Shown here: in pieces, positions 44,701-48,896 of the stretch
Layout: each line of letters starts with the position of its first letter
Position numbering within the stretch: position 1 is the stretch's first letter
Source: Yponomeuta sedellus
Lineage: Eukaryota > Arthropoda > Insecta > Lepidoptera > Yponomeutidae
Length of the DNA stretch: 64,000 nucleotides
Direction: 5' to 3'
Assembly (NCBI GenBank): GCA_934045075.1
Contig: OW203749.1
Location: 1,178,001 to 1,242,000, forward strand
Made by a program: the position numbers and the translations under genes
Notes under the pieces: model-generated
Seen by the model: the letters and a program-made list of their open reading frames with translations, nothing else
The model's database searches: none
Told to the model about the DNA's origin: nothing

Positions 44701-45619
44701 GGAAAAAATAAGCAATTTAATAAAGAAAAATTATTTGGAAAATGGCGCCAACCGTAAAAAAATATAAGCAGATATTTTTTTCTTCACACATTCTAGTAGG
44801 CAAAGGGAACTATGCCCATACAGCCAAGTCTTCTTTGATTGATATAAATAATATCAATGATATATTGATATAAAATGAAAATGAAATTTAATGAGATGAA
44901 ATTAAATTAAACCTTACTTAACTCATTCAATTAAATCATTAAATCTGATATTGAAACAAATTAGTAGCTCACAAAAACTTCTATTGATTTTTTTTAGTAA
45001 AAACTTCATGGTTGGTCTTTCTTTTTAATAGACATTATTTTGACAGTTGGGAAAGAAAACGCACGAGTGCGGTAAAGGTAAAAAAAGCACGAGTGTGTAA
45101 TAGCCCACTTCCCGCACGCTATACGTCCCTGTAATACGCCACTTTTTGAGCAACTGTATTAAAATAGTACATCTTTTTATGTCTACACTTGGCCAGAAAG
45201 CGGCTTTTTCCGTACGCGCAGCGTGCGGAAAAAGCCACTTTATTGCCAGGTGTGGCATAAAATGTTTTATGGCAAGCCACTTTATTGCCAGGTGTAGACA
45301 TAAAAAGATGTACACAACACGGGAGGTAATAAAGAAAGCTCTCGATCGCATATTTACGTCCCTCGCTTGCAGCTCGGGCCGCAAACTTCTGCGATCTCGG
45401 CCTTTCTTTGTATTACCACCCTAGTTGTGTAATGTACTATTTTTACTTTCACACCGTTGTAGTAACGTGTTCACGTGCCACCTGTGAACCCCGCGCTCTT
45501 TCCAGAACGAGCCTCCCGACATATCGGACCGCTACCTGTCTTACGCGTCGGTGACGGGCCGCCCCGCGCCCCCCTCGGCCGTGCCCCGCCCCCACACCTC
45601 CCTCCGCGCCAGGACCTAG
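20764..45619 (+). CDS. Klp64D: Kinesin-II motor subunit Klp64D/KIF3A (15 coding exons, 665 aa)
   Basis: Plus-end-directed microtubule motor; in heterotrimeric kinesin-II (with KIF3B/Klp68D and KAP) it drives anterograde intraflagellar transport and axonal transport. Coding exons: 20764-20769, 23360-23572, 24932-25137, 27510-27640, 28596-28795, 30245-30442, 31331-31461, 32172-32224, 33471-33601, 35015-35091, 36350-36530, 39010-39114, 41485-41616, 44214-44333, 45506-45619; all phases join. Motor domain residues ~11-365: P-loop GQTGTGKT 100-107, switch I NTESSRSH ~214-221, switch II DLAGSE 250-255, then [20 protein letters not shown]. The acidic neck (~381-400) and coiled coil (to ~588) precede the KIF3A-specific [20 protein letters not shown] and VAYTGNN block, which excludes KIF3B. 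Length fits the family (677-699 aa). Introns total over 22 kb and are full of TEs and exon-derived tandem arrays. The 6-nt first coding exon is the least certain part. Confidence 0.96.
20890..21334 (+). other. Klp64D intron 1, first part, with SINE C tail
   Basis: 21100-21270 matches the 3' part of SINE family C (TCAGGATGGTATAGGTGCTG...CACTGGACGCTGTATTAATC). The rest is AT-rich unique-looking sequence. Confidence 0.6.
21335..21466. mobile_element. MITE family M, copy 2
   Basis: CCCTGGTTTCTGGTATACTA and AGTGTACCAGAAACC ends, inner TAACAGTAGATTAACAG. Confidence 0.75.
21470..22460. other. Klp64D intron 1, no feature recognised
   Basis: About 1 kb of AT-rich sequence with a C-run (21643-21652) and a TCCTCGCTGAGGTGGAATGA region (22190-22380) that looks like an old repeat but has no defined ends. 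Confidence 0.45.
22470..22632 (+). repeat. Decayed copy of intron 1 3' end + exon 2 start
   Basis: TTTTATTTTTAATCCTCGAT ACAGGACCGCGACCAGGC...GACCACTGTAGAGAAT matches the real acceptor region at 23336-23396 (TTTTATTTTTAATCCCCGAT TCAGGACGGCGAT...GACCACTGTGGAGAAT). GATTTTCTGCTGATCCGACT follows, also seen at 23301. Confidence 0.85.
22800..23020. other. Klp64D intron 1, no feature recognised
   Basis: AT-rich; nothing supported. Confidence 0.4.
23025..23208 (+). mobile_element. SINE family B, plus copy
   Basis: Head CTCTGTGGCGTAGCGGTAGC, box B GGTTCGAATCCC, body AGGTCTTGTTTTGTCATTG and tail GCAATGTATGTGCC. The head resembles a glycine-type tRNA but the acceptor stem and anticodon loop are imperfect. 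Confidence 0.8.
23268..23335 (+). repeat. Second decayed copy of the exon 2 start
   Basis: TTAGGACGGGCGGCACTAAC CACTGTGATAAT followed by GACTTTCTGCTGATCCGACT, directly before the functional acceptor. Confidence 0.8.
23360..23572 (+). CDS. Klp64D: Klp64D exon 2 (start of motor domain)
   Basis: 71 codons, phase 0 both ends. [20 protein letters not shown] is beta-1 of the motor with the RP nucleotide-pocket motif; ends [12 protein letters not shown]. Confidence 0.95.
23600..24260 (+). repeat. Degenerate tandem copies of exon 2 3' half
   Basis: Four to five decayed copies of the segment running from GAGTCCTGCGCCAGCTGTGT to GACGAAAAC can be traced (about 23650-23790, 23800-23880, 23935-24065, 24075-24155, 24215-24250), with TTTAAAAACTA/GCGGAGATAAGGCCTCG linkers. 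All are full of stops. This is the oldest-looking of the exon-derived arrays. Confidence 0.85.
24180..24445 (+). repeat. Non-LTR retrotransposon 3' end (family F)
   Basis: CGACTCGGCAAACGTAGTGT AGGACGCCGCCCGACCAGG...GAAAAACTGCCGGCAGATGC...CGCTCATTAGGGGAGGGC: the RT C-terminus and tail also seen at 32300-32610 and 49310-49545. 24535-24600 repeats the terminal TAGGGGAGGGCTATGTCCAG part. Confidence 0.75.
24597..24862 (+). repeat. Interspersed repeat, inverse partner of 14787-15056
   Basis: Begins AACGGTGCAAACCTCTTCAC and ends near AACGTTCCAGAGTGTAGAG. Confidence 0.6.
24932..25137 (+). CDS. Klp64D: Klp64D exon 3 (P-loop)
   Basis: Phase 0 in, phase 2 out (donor AA|GTAAGT). Encodes [20 protein letters not shown] with the Walker A loop, and [20 protein letters not shown]. 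Confidence 0.97.
25175..25525 (+). repeat. Interspersed repeat K, copy 1
   Basis: About 350 bp (GCTACACAAGAAATAAGTCT ... CGAAGGGACTTTTATGATG) present in inverse orientation at 54885-55228. Nearly identical between copies, so recent. Confidence 0.75.
25565..25850 (+). mobile_element. SINE family C, body and tail
   Basis: CGCAATACCACACGCTAACT to GTAGATGCAAAAAGGCCAAT; the head is missing. Confidence 0.7.
25903..26372 (+). mobile_element. SINE family B split by a MITE H
   Basis: Head 25903-25992 (GGCGCAACGGTAGCGCGTCT, GGTTCGAACTCCGG), interrupted by MITE H 25995-26300, then body GTCTTGGACGTTTACAGCTA to GTGTATGCGCC at 26301-26372. Confidence 0.8.
25995..26300 (-). mobile_element. MITE family H nested in SINE B
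   Basis: AGTGCTTAGTGCGAGTTT and AACTCGCACTAAGCACT ends; inverse of the copy at 10679. Confidence 0.8.
26410..26575 (-). repeat. Family F retroelement tail, minus orientation
   Basis: TCTTCTTCTTCGGGCTATAT TAGTCCACTGCTGGACATTGC...CCAAACTG-type sequence, the reverse of 27300-27450. Confidence 0.75.
27075..27455 (+). repeat. Family F retroelement 3' end, two pieces
   Basis: 27090-27118 is an inverted piece (CTGCAGGGGGCGCTGCTGCC). 27190-27455 runs GTGTGGTGTCGGCCCAGAGA, GTCGTAAAAGGCGACTAAGG, to CTAATATAGCCTGAAGAAGA with a (GAA)n tail, the conserved 3' UTR of a non-LTR element. Confidence 0.8.
27510..27640 (+). CDS. Klp64D: Klp64D exon 4
   Basis: Completes Lys at phase 2 and leaves phase 1 (G|GTGAGA). 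[20 protein letters not shown] and [14 protein letters not shown] are nearly invariant in KIF3A motors. Confidence 0.97.
27715..27835 (+). repeat. Penelope-like element terminal fragment
   Basis: ATTTTACCTCGACGTTTCGA CAACGTTACAGTCATCGTGGTCA resembles the repeat at 52455-52500 (TTTCGCGACGTTTCGGCAGC) that precedes a Penelope C-terminal region. Confidence 0.5.
27838..28555. mobile_element. Cluster of SINE family A copies
   Basis: 27838-28020 plus-type body, 28025-28200 body (TTAGCACGGGTTAGTGCATT), 28192-28350 an inverse copy with head (GGTTGCGGGTTCGAACCCCG on minus), and 28390-28555 a plus head (CTTAGCTCAGTTGGAAGAGC, GGCTGCGGGTTCGAATTCCG). Adjacent inverse copies can fold back. Confidence 0.75.
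28596..28795 (+). CDS. Klp64D: Klp64D exon 5 (switch I, start of switch II)
   Basis: Phase 1 in, phase 0 out. [16 protein letters not shown] is switch I; it ends GKLHLVDLA with donor GCC|GTAAGT. Its last 20-30 bases and donor are the template of the array that follows. Confidence 0.97.
28796..29692 (+). repeat. Array of exon 5 3' end + donor (9 decoy donors)
   Basis: The motif ACTGCACCTTGTC(G/A)AC(T/C)TGGCC|GTAAGTGCTG recurs with donors at 28913, 28994, 29113, 29194, 29311, 29392, 29509, 29590 and 29682 after the real one at 28796. Spacing alternates 117 and 81 (one 119 from a G-run indel, last 92), so the true unit is a ~198 bp dimer repeated four times. Each monomer starts with GTAAGTGCTGTTTTCGTTGT TCGATGAA followed by a run of 7-16 G. 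Copies are almost identical, so amplification is recent. The 285 aa open frame here is a repeat artefact. Confidence 0.95.
29735..29945 (+). repeat. Interspersed repeat P, copy
   Basis: GTGTCCATTTCAAAATCAAG...GGACAAAAAACCTCCAAACTTAAGTCTTTTCAA...TTAATTAACAGAGTTTACAC. Other copies at 39880-40100 (inverse), 40990-41190 and 63120-63480. Confidence 0.7.
30245..30442 (+). CDS. Klp64D: Klp64D exon 6 (switch II, alpha-4/alpha-5)
   Basis: 66 codons, phase 0 both ends. [38 protein letters not shown] and [20 protein letters not shown]. Confidence 0.97.
30443..30680 (+). repeat. Degenerate ~40 bp tandem repeat at start of intron 6
   Basis: Copies of TCACTGGATAGAGTCGGTTT GCGGCGCTAGAATG repeat five to six times, starting from intron bases next to the donor (TCTAGAGTATCACTGG). 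A related piece recurs at 30945-31010. It may be a decayed member of the junction-array class, but no decoy donor is conserved. Confidence 0.6.
30740..30915. repeat. Tail repeat family G, with ATAG/TATC tetranucleotides
   Basis: GTAATAAGGCCGCCATTTGT ... AATAAAGAATCTTCTATCTA and (ATAG)n at 30898-30914. Confidence 0.6.
31331..31461 (+). CDS. Klp64D: Klp64D exon 7, with GC donor
   Basis: Phase 0 in, phase 2 out. [20 protein letters not shown] is the end of the motor domain. The donor is AG|GCAAGT, a GC-AG intron: it alone joins DALLT-R to FQQEIEQL in frame, as in KIF3A. Confidence 0.93.
31478..31708 (+). repeat. Family E repeat in kinesin intron 7
   Basis: TATCAACCCTTGTAAGTCCC to CACCAACGGTTTTACGTGCC, 3'-truncated. 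Confidence 0.75.
31735..32130 (+). repeat. Family F element split by a tail-repeat G insertion
   Basis: 31736-31762 (CTGCAGGGGGCGCTACTGCC) and 31978-32130 (CTGCAGTACAATTCCACCGA ... CTAACGTAGCCTGAAG) flank 31785-31975, which includes ATTCTTTATTGTACACTGGA and ATTGGCGGCCTTTTTGCC. Confidence 0.65.
32172..32224 (+). CDS. Klp64D: Klp64D exon 8 (neck linker/neck)
   Basis: 53 nt, phase 2 in, phase 1 out. [17 protein letters not shown]; the canonical kinesin-II neck after the motor. Confidence 0.93.
32275..32610 (+). pseudogene. Non-LTR retrotransposon RT C-terminus and tail
   Basis: Plus-strand reading gives [60 protein letters not shown] and a stop after VQQWTT, then TATAGCCTGAAGAAGAAG. This is the conserved end of an insect RT (AGHI.RR, RPR.GRP, W...AQDR..W). 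Only the last ~100 codons are present. Confidence 0.85.
32667..32927 (-). repeat. Family E repeat, minus copy
   Basis: Ends CAGTGGGGACATACAAGCGT TGATATCG on the plus strand. (GA)n purine tract at 32651-32677 on its left. Confidence 0.75.
33180..33318 (+). mobile_element. SINE family A, fragment
   Basis: TTTTAAAAACCTATTAAGAG GCT, then GGTCGCGGGTTCGAATGGGT and the TTTAGCACGGGTTAGTGCGT body; the head is damaged. Confidence 0.65.
33471..33601 (+). CDS. Klp64D: Klp64D exon 9 (acidic hinge)
   Basis: Phase 1 in, phase 0 out. [20 protein letters not shown] ... [13 protein letters not shown]; an acidic run followed by a basic run, as in the KIF3A neck hinge. Template of the next array. Confidence 0.92.
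33602..34600 (+). repeat. Array of exon 9 3' end + donor
   Basis: GAGGATGCGCCGGGAGGAGA AG|GTGGGGGGGG TGAACGGGTGGATGAATGAA repeats at ~60 bp. Near-identical copies have donors at 33668, 33727, 33791, 33850, 33910 and 33973. A retroelement tail interrupts (34035-34110). More diverged copies follow with donors at 34195, 34265 and 34363, and copies lacking GT at about 34455 and 34575. The linker has expanded into TGAA tetranucleotides. Minus-strand proline-rich frames of 170-212 aa here are repeat artefacts. Confidence 0.93.
34615..34925 (+). mobile_element. SINE family A fragment with nested tail repeat G
   Basis: 34620-34690 is a SINE A head (GCGCTGGTACGGTTAGCCAG, GGTTCGAGTCCCGG) interrupted after TTTTTAG by ATAGATAGATAGATAGAGAA CACTTTATTGCAC... 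(34692-34830); the TTTAGCCTCTAAATAGG end reappears at 34873-34920. Confidence 0.65.
35015..35091 (+). CDS. Klp64D: Klp64D exon 10 (coiled coil)
   Basis: 77 nt, phase 0 in, phase 2 out. [25 protein letters not shown]. Confidence 0.9.
35143..35512 (-). repeat. Family E repeat, full-length minus copy
   Basis: Complement of the 11215-11585 copy, from GCGCTCGTGGCCTAGGCGAA to ATACAAGGGTTGATA. Confidence 0.8.
35605..35985 (+). mobile_element. SINE family A, near-complete
   Basis: Body TTAGCACGGGTTAGTGCATT, GGCAGCGACATCTGGCTGAA-type segment in inverse, head 35835-35910 (CCCATTAGCTCAGTTGGAAA, GGTCGCGGGTTCGAATCCCG), then TTTAGCCTCTAAATAGG and an inverted tail. Confidence 0.75.
36235..36318 (-). repeat. 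Family E repeat, short minus fragment
   Basis: CCTAACCTTCCTGCGATGCA GGAAAAGACTCGTG...ATACAAGGGTTGATATCG. Confidence 0.7.
36350..36530 (+). CDS. Klp64D: Klp64D exon 11 (stalk coiled coil)
   Basis: Completes Arg at phase 2, phase 0 out. [33 protein letters not shown]; the VGG..LL.KAE motif is KIF3A-type. Confidence 0.95.
36531..36850 (+). repeat. Two decayed copies of exon 11 3' end + donor
   Basis: TTCTAGAACAAGCCGCCAAG CAGTTGGAACTGTAGAAGTGGGAA|GTGAGTACTGAACTTCT (donor 36683) and GCTGAGACCCAGCGCAATCT...TTGCAGAAGCGGGAG|GTGAGTACTGAACTTCT (donor 36806). Deletions and stops mark them as non-coding. Confidence 0.88.
36960..38330. other. Klp64D intron 11, mostly unclassified
   Basis: AT-rich. 37180-37620 contains segments shared in inverse with 42180-42440 (GATGTGTATTTGAAA, AAAATGTGTTTTTCTGAAAA), marking an interspersed repeat. 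No coding evidence. Confidence 0.5.
38275..38700. repeat. Repeat I (AAAGCTAACAGACT palindrome) interrupted by a MITE M
   Basis: CTAAAAGCTAACAGACTCTA TAGTCTGTTAGCTTTTAG is a hairpin. CTATCGGATAGATTCGGATA TATTCGTGTAATAG here is the unoccupied version of the site filled at 52941-53557. Confidence 0.65.
38435..38567. mobile_element. MITE family M, copy 3
   Basis: CCCTGGTTTCTCGTACGCAA and GTGTACGAGAAACCGGG ends. Confidence 0.75.
38704..38915. mobile_element. MITE family N, copy 2
   Basis: GTAGACTTTAGTCCGGATTT ... AAATCCGGACTAAAAGTCTAC; inner GACCAGGTTTCGCTCCGATTC is also inverted, so almost the whole element folds. Confidence 0.8.
39010..39114 (+). CDS. Klp64D: Klp64D exon 12
   Basis: 35 codons, phase 0. 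[35 protein letters not shown]; matches the ERLD.EE.Y.SLQEE stretch of KIF3A. Confidence 0.95.
39255..39500. repeat. Tail repeat G cluster, partly inverted
   Basis: ATTGGCGGCCTTATTGCTGA TAGGCAATAAGGCCGCC is a head-to-head junction of two tails. Confidence 0.6.
39515..39895 (+). mobile_element. SINE family A, full copy
   Basis: Body, then head CCATTGGCTCAATTGGTAGA GCGCTGGCACGG and GGTTGAGGGTTCGAATCCCG, then TTTAGCCTCTAAATAGGTTT. Confidence 0.8.
39880..40110 (-). repeat. Repeat P, inverse copy
   Basis: Contains ATGACAATGCTGTCATG-like and GTAAACTCTGTTAATTAACG in the reverse sense of 29860. Confidence 0.55.
40180..40470 (-). mobile_element. SINE family A, minus copy
   Basis: Complement of 39530-39850, with GGCTATCCGTGCCAGCGCTC TACCAATTGAGCC. 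Adjacent inverse copies 39515-39895 and 40180-40470 form a potential ~300 bp hairpin. Confidence 0.8.
40480..40840 (+). mobile_element. SINE family A, plus copy
   Basis: Same order as 39515-39895, head GGTTGCGGGTTCGAATCCCG. Confidence 0.8.
40990..41195 (+). repeat. Repeat P, plus copy
   Basis: TAGGTGTCCATTTCAAAATC ... AACTCCAAACTTACTCTTTT ... TTAATTAACAGAGTTTACA. Confidence 0.7.
41320..41452. repeat. Compound microsatellite (CGAA)n(TGAA)n
   Basis: About 17 CGAA units (41338-41410) pass into about 10 TGAA units (41411-41452). It lies 30-40 bp upstream of the exon 13 acceptor, and its complement reads TTCG/TTCA. Confidence 0.95.
41485..41616 (+). CDS. Klp64D: Klp64D exon 13
   Basis: 44 codons, phase 0. 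[20 protein letters not shown] and [11 protein letters not shown], the KIF3A tail-proximal region. Template of the next array. Confidence 0.95.
41617..42030 (+). repeat. Array of exon 13 3' end + donor (7 decoys)
   Basis: The 54 bp unit GTGACGGGGGGCGGGTGATA TATACTGGACGAGTACATACCCAAGGAGTACCAG places decoy donors at 41671, 41725, 41779, 41833, 41887, 41951 and 42012. Each copy keeps TACATACCCAAGGAGTACCA G|GTGACG. All lie in the kinesin reading frame for the 54 bp units (18 codons), but a TGA 15 bases after each donor blocks read-through. The 168-276 aa open frames on both strands are artefacts. Confidence 0.95.
42050..42160. repeat. (TTGAATGAATGA)-type microsatellite
   Basis: Imperfect GATTGAATGAATGATTGAAT repeats, resuming at 42440-42565 after a repeat fragment. 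Confidence 0.85.
42165..42440 (-). repeat. Interspersed fragment shared with 37180-37620
   Basis: GACAAGACAAGACAAATTTT GTTTATTGCCAG...CATACACTTTTCAGAAAAACACATTT; matches the reverse of the intron 11 copy. Confidence 0.6.
42622..42666. repeat. Perfect hairpin GACGAAAGTTGAAACA
   Basis: 16 bp arms (GACGAAAGTTGAAACA / TGTTTCAACTTTCGTC) around a 12 base AT loop. Confidence 0.75.
42700..42900 (+). mobile_element. SINE family B, plus copy
   Basis: GGTAGCACATCTGCCTACCA TACAAGAGGTGCCGGGTTCGAATCCCGGC, body and GCAATGTATGTGC tail; the 5' end of the head is lost. Confidence 0.75.
43000..43640. other. Unclassified intron sequence with old repeat
   Basis: 43020-43090 (ACCATGCGGTTAGTTAATGC ACCGCCCTCC) recurs at 49258-49320. 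43190-43630 is CG-rich for the region with CGTTCG/TCGTTCG motifs; no coding evidence. Confidence 0.45.
43745..44110 (-). repeat. Family E repeat, minus copy
   Basis: CTTGTGGCCTAGTCGAACCG to the CGTGTCCCTCGTTAGGGACA end, which has diverged from other copies. Confidence 0.75.
44160..44202. repeat. CGTCA pentanucleotide tract before exon 14
   Basis: Seven or eight ACGTC/CGTCA units ending 12 bases before the acceptor, replacing a normal pyrimidine tract. Confidence 0.8.
44214..44333 (+). CDS. Klp64D: Klp64D exon 14
   Basis: 40 codons, phase 0, donor [36 protein letters not shown] is the KIF3A-specific tail signature. Confidence 0.97.
44334..45505 (+). other. Klp64D intron 14
   Basis: Starts with a pyrimidine tract (44345-44460). 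44548-44690 has a loose inverted repeat (CATTGCAAAGAGTTCCGAC / GTCGGAACAAGTTGCAATG). 45160-45318 is a palindromic MITE-like repeat. No exon found. Confidence 0.6.
45165..45318. repeat. Inverted repeat, MITE-like
   Basis: TACATCTTTTTATGTCTACA CTTGGCCAGAAAG and its complement ...CCAGGTGTAGACATAAAAAG ATGTA bound inner arms CGGCTTTTTCCG/CGGAAAAAGCC. Confidence 0.75.
45506..45619 (+). CDS. Klp64D: Klp64D exon 15 (C-terminus)
   Basis: 37 codons and [23 protein letters not shown] then a Pro/Arg-rich end. Shorter than the vertebrate KIF3A tail. Confidence 0.9.
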   Translation, partial: NEPPDISDRYLSYASVTGRPAPPSAVPRPHTSLRART

Positions 45620-45727
45620 CCACCCTGGGCCATCATCACGACGAAGATGGGAGCCGAGAGTCTGGAACCCAAGCCAACAGATGGGAACTATAGCGTCGTT
45701 CATATTGCATATGTAATTAATAGTACA

Positions 45728-45733
45728 TTAAAT
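45728..45733 (+). terminator. Likely Klp64D polyadenylation signal ATTAAA
   Basis: 109 bases after the stop codon, the first such hexamer. Confidence 0.45.
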
Positions 45734-46100
45734 TCCCGAGATATTTAGAAGCCCGAGCGCAGCAAGGGCGGCTATAGTCCGGGTAGGAATTATTGATTAT
45801 TTTACCCGTGTTATACACTCTACTTTTCATTTCGAACATGAGGAAAATAAAAACTCATTTTTAATATTCATCTTAGAATAAAAGATTATTACCATTTTTT
45901 TTAATTCTGTCACAGATTCATATAACAGATTAGTATCCGCCAAATTATGTCGCCTTTTTAATTTTTGAATATGGAACTCATCGCGTAATTGTTGCGGCTT
46001 ATTCCGCTCAAGGAAGTTTGCGCTAAGTTCACAGTGGCTGTTTAAAAACTCACATGGCCGCAGCATTTTCTTAATTAGTTTTTTTACATGAAACTCTTCA

Positions 46101-46105
46101 CAGCT
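46101..46105. repeat. Target-site duplication CAGCT (left)
   Basis: Identical to 49050-49054; GC-containing 5 bp as in Transib insertions. Confidence 0.9.
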
Positions 46106-46206
46106 CACGGTGGTACCGTAGTAGGTCATAGGACTCGGATGGCAATGACTGAGCTAAGCCATGATATCTGGCTCAGTTACCCACTAATTGTCATACTACC
46201 TGAGGG

Positions 46207-46214
46207 TATAAAAG
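46207..46214 (+). promoter_or_regulatory. TATA box of the transposase gene
   Basis: TATAAAAG, 101 bp inside the left end and ~155 bp before the proposed ATG. Its perfect form supports a self-contained promoter. Confidence 0.6.
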
Positions 46215-46368
46215 GTTTCGCAATCTATTGTTCCCAACATTCCTTTTTCGGCATCCGAAGTGAACACAAGTAATTAGTCATCAACCTGTTATCACCAAGT
46301 GCTTTAATTAGCCCAAGACGCGACGCGTGTGTTTAAGTTCCAACTTGTCTGTGACCTGCTATTTTACA

Positions 46369-46387
46369 ATGGAATTTGAAGTCACAG
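46369..46387 (+). CDS. Transposase exon 1 (MEFEVT-G)
   Basis: ACAATGG start, donor ACAG|GTATGT, phase 1. Follows the TATA box at a plausible distance. Confidence 0.65.
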
Positions 46388-48679
46388 GTATGTATTATTA
46401 ATTTACTTTACTATTTTGCCTTTTCCTTCTACATTTTTTTTTTAAATAGAGTGCTACGCCAACGTGGCATTTTTTATGTATTTATGTCTGTATATTTTTT
46501 ACGTTGAAGCTTTTACTTATGTTTGTACCTACTTGTACCATTCAATTTGGTATAGAAATATGGGTTACAATGTCTACTACTAGGCCTCTCCAAATTTAGC
46601 TGCGTCATGCTGCGTCTGTAAGGTGCAGCCAGGTGCTACGCCGCGCGCCTGAACGCGTAGCAGGCGCGTAGCACTTGCTACGAAACATGTATCTATTTTG
46701 ATCCGCTTTTAACGTATTTTTATTTTGTTTTAGGTACTAGTATTAAGTGTTCTTTCAAAAGAATGCTTGTACTAGATACTTGGCTGTCTATTAAAGACAG
46801 CAAATCTGAACTGGAGCGTTGGCATCGAGTTTTTCGAGACCTAATACAATTGCTGCCTGATGTTGAGAATTACATTGCTGATGACTTGGAAAAAAGAGTT
46901 ACTAAAGTTTGTACAAGATTGGTAGCAATTTGGAAGCAAGTCACGCGCAACCATTCTCGCATGGTCTCTAAGTACGGAGACTGGCTGAACGAAATTGAAG
47001 TTTGCGTTCTGCCAACTTGTGCAACAGTAGGGAGCCACAACACCCAACGGCCAGCAGCAGAAGCTTCGACAAGCACCCAACAGCACCAGCACAGGAAGGA
47101 CTTTGAGGAATGTAGCAAGAGATCAAAACGCCGCAGGCTTGCAGAGTTAAGTAAAGTAGACAGTTCTGCGATAAATTCTTTGTTGGACGATTCTAGTCTA
47201 TCTAACGCCGCTGCATCTTTAAATTTCAGCACTGACGAAGTCTTATCTCTTATAAATGAGACAAAACTGACTAAACATCAGTATCTTTTGGTGAAAGACT
47301 TCGTTAATGCAAAATCACCTAATGCATTACCATCTTATCAAAAAGTGTTAGAAGCTAAGAAGCGGTGCTATCCATCGCAAGAGTTTATCACGGAATCATC
47401 TGCTGAAGTAGAATTACAATCATTGTTAGATCATACTGCTTGCCGGATACTAGAATCCCAAAAACCCGTTTTGAATAATATTGACCCTAATAAAGAATTT
47501 GTTTTGATTGGAAAATGGGGTTTCGATGGGAGTACGGGGCACAGCGAATATAAACAGATTTTTGGAGATTCTGGTATCGATGATGATGGCAGTATGTTTG
47601 TTACTTCATATTGTCCTCTTCAATTGGTTTGTAAGTCCAATACCTCCGACCCAGATCAAATAGTTTGGAAAAATCCGCGCCCTTCTTCCACCAGGTATTG
47701 TAGGCCTATTCGATTCCAATTTGCCAAAGAATCCAAAGACCTTTCTGTGCAAGAAGAAGCTTATTTCAAGACTAAAATTGATAGTTTACAACCGACTTCT
47801 TTCACTCACGGTGAATATGAAATAAAAGTGCAGCATTCTTTACAATTAACCATGGTTGATGGTAAAGTGTGCAGTGCTCTGAGCGATACATCTTGTAGTA
47901 GATGTTATATTTGTGGTTCAACTCCAAAAGAGATGAATGACATTGATAAATCGCTGAGCAAAACTGCAGATAGTGGTACCTATCAATTTGGACTATCTCC
48001 TCTTCACTCGTATATCCGATTCTTCGAATATTTAATTCACGTTTCTTATAGATTAGACATAAAGAAATGGCAGGTACGTTCTTCAGACGAAAAAGCTCTT
48101 CTTGCACAAAAAAAACAACATGTGCAGCAACAGTTTAGGCAGAAACTTGGTCTAATAGTCGACAAACCGCGAAGTGGAGGAAGTGGCACATCTAACGACG
48201 GAAACACTGCCAGAAAGTTTTTTTCTAACTCAGCGGTTTCAGCGGAAATTACTGGATTAGATAAAATCCTTATTGACAGATGTCATAATCTGCTGCAGTG
48301 TCTTTCGTCGGGATACAAAATTAATAACGCCACTTTTAAAGAGTATTCTCTAGAAACAGCACGTAAACTTGTTGCTACCTATCCATGGTACAACTTGCCA
48401 TCGTCTGTACATAAGGTCCTCATTCATGGGTCGGAAGTAATTGAACACGCATTATTGTCAATAGGTGAGCTTTCGGAAGAGGCCGCCGAATCTTGCAATA
48501 AATTAATCAAACTCTTCAGGCGTGACAACACGAGGAAAATGTCTCGGGTTGTCACAAACACCGACTTGATACATAGACTTCTCCTTAATTCGGATCCTTA
48601 TATTTCTAGTTTAAGAAGGTTACCACAGAAGAAGAAGTCTATTCTATCAAAAGAAGTATTAAATTTGTTGTCGGTTTAG
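46369..48679 (+). CDS. RAG1-like Transib transposase, 654 aa (two exons)
   Basis: Exon 46369-46387 (ATG GAA TTT GAA GTC ACA G) joins 46734-48679 in frame (G|GT), adding 16 residues before the Met at 46763. If exon 1 is not used, the 638 aa form from 46763 still holds all core motifs. In 638-aa numbering, motifs parallel the RAG1 core. KWGFDGSTGHSEYKQIF has the first catalytic Asp (D255, as RAG1 D600). D366 in TMVDGKVC precedes a CYIC zinc pair (C381/C384) at the spacing of RAG1 D708 to C727. GTSNDGNTARKFF is a Transib hallmark. HKVLIH (H550/H555) matches the RAG1 zinc histidines. LSEEAAESCNK carries E576, equivalent to RAG1 E962. All catalytic and zinc positions are present, with no stop or frameshift. 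It should cut hairpin-forming ends like RAG. The N-terminal 200 residues are not recognised; a basic SKRSKRRR near 118-125 may be a nuclear signal. Confidence 0.92.
46734..48679 (+). CDS. Transposase exon 2 (core)
   Basis: Acceptor TGTTTTAG|GTACTAG. From here to the TAG at 48677-48679 the frame is open without interruption. Confidence 0.9.
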
Positions 48680-48868
48680 GAAAAAATGTAAAAAATAAGA
48701 TAGGTATTTATGTTATTTTTTACATAACTCCTATTATGTAAATATAATATTTTTTGTCCAATTGTGTGTTTGTACTTAGATGTTAGTTAAGTATTTACTT
48801 TATTTGTAATATAAAATGTAAATAGTAAGGTTTAATAGTTATTAAGTTGCAAACCTTCTTTTAAGTGT

Positions 48869-48896
48869 AATAAAAATGCATAATTTTGTAAATAAA
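48869..48896 (+). terminator. Polyadenylation signals of the transposase gene
   Basis: AATAAA at 48869 and again at 48891, inside the element before its right end. Confidence 0.6.

Noticed and set aside
20764..45619. Assignment to KIF3B/Klp68D
   Set aside because: The tail block with [18 protein letters not shown] and the stalk motif V(L)VGG..LL.KAE fit KIF3A, not KIF3B.
47983..48030. Second catalytic Asp of the RAG-like transposase at LHSYIRFF (would be missing)
   Set aside because: Recounting from the RAG1 zinc cysteines places D708 before the CxxC, matching D366 in VDGKVC; the triad is therefore complete.
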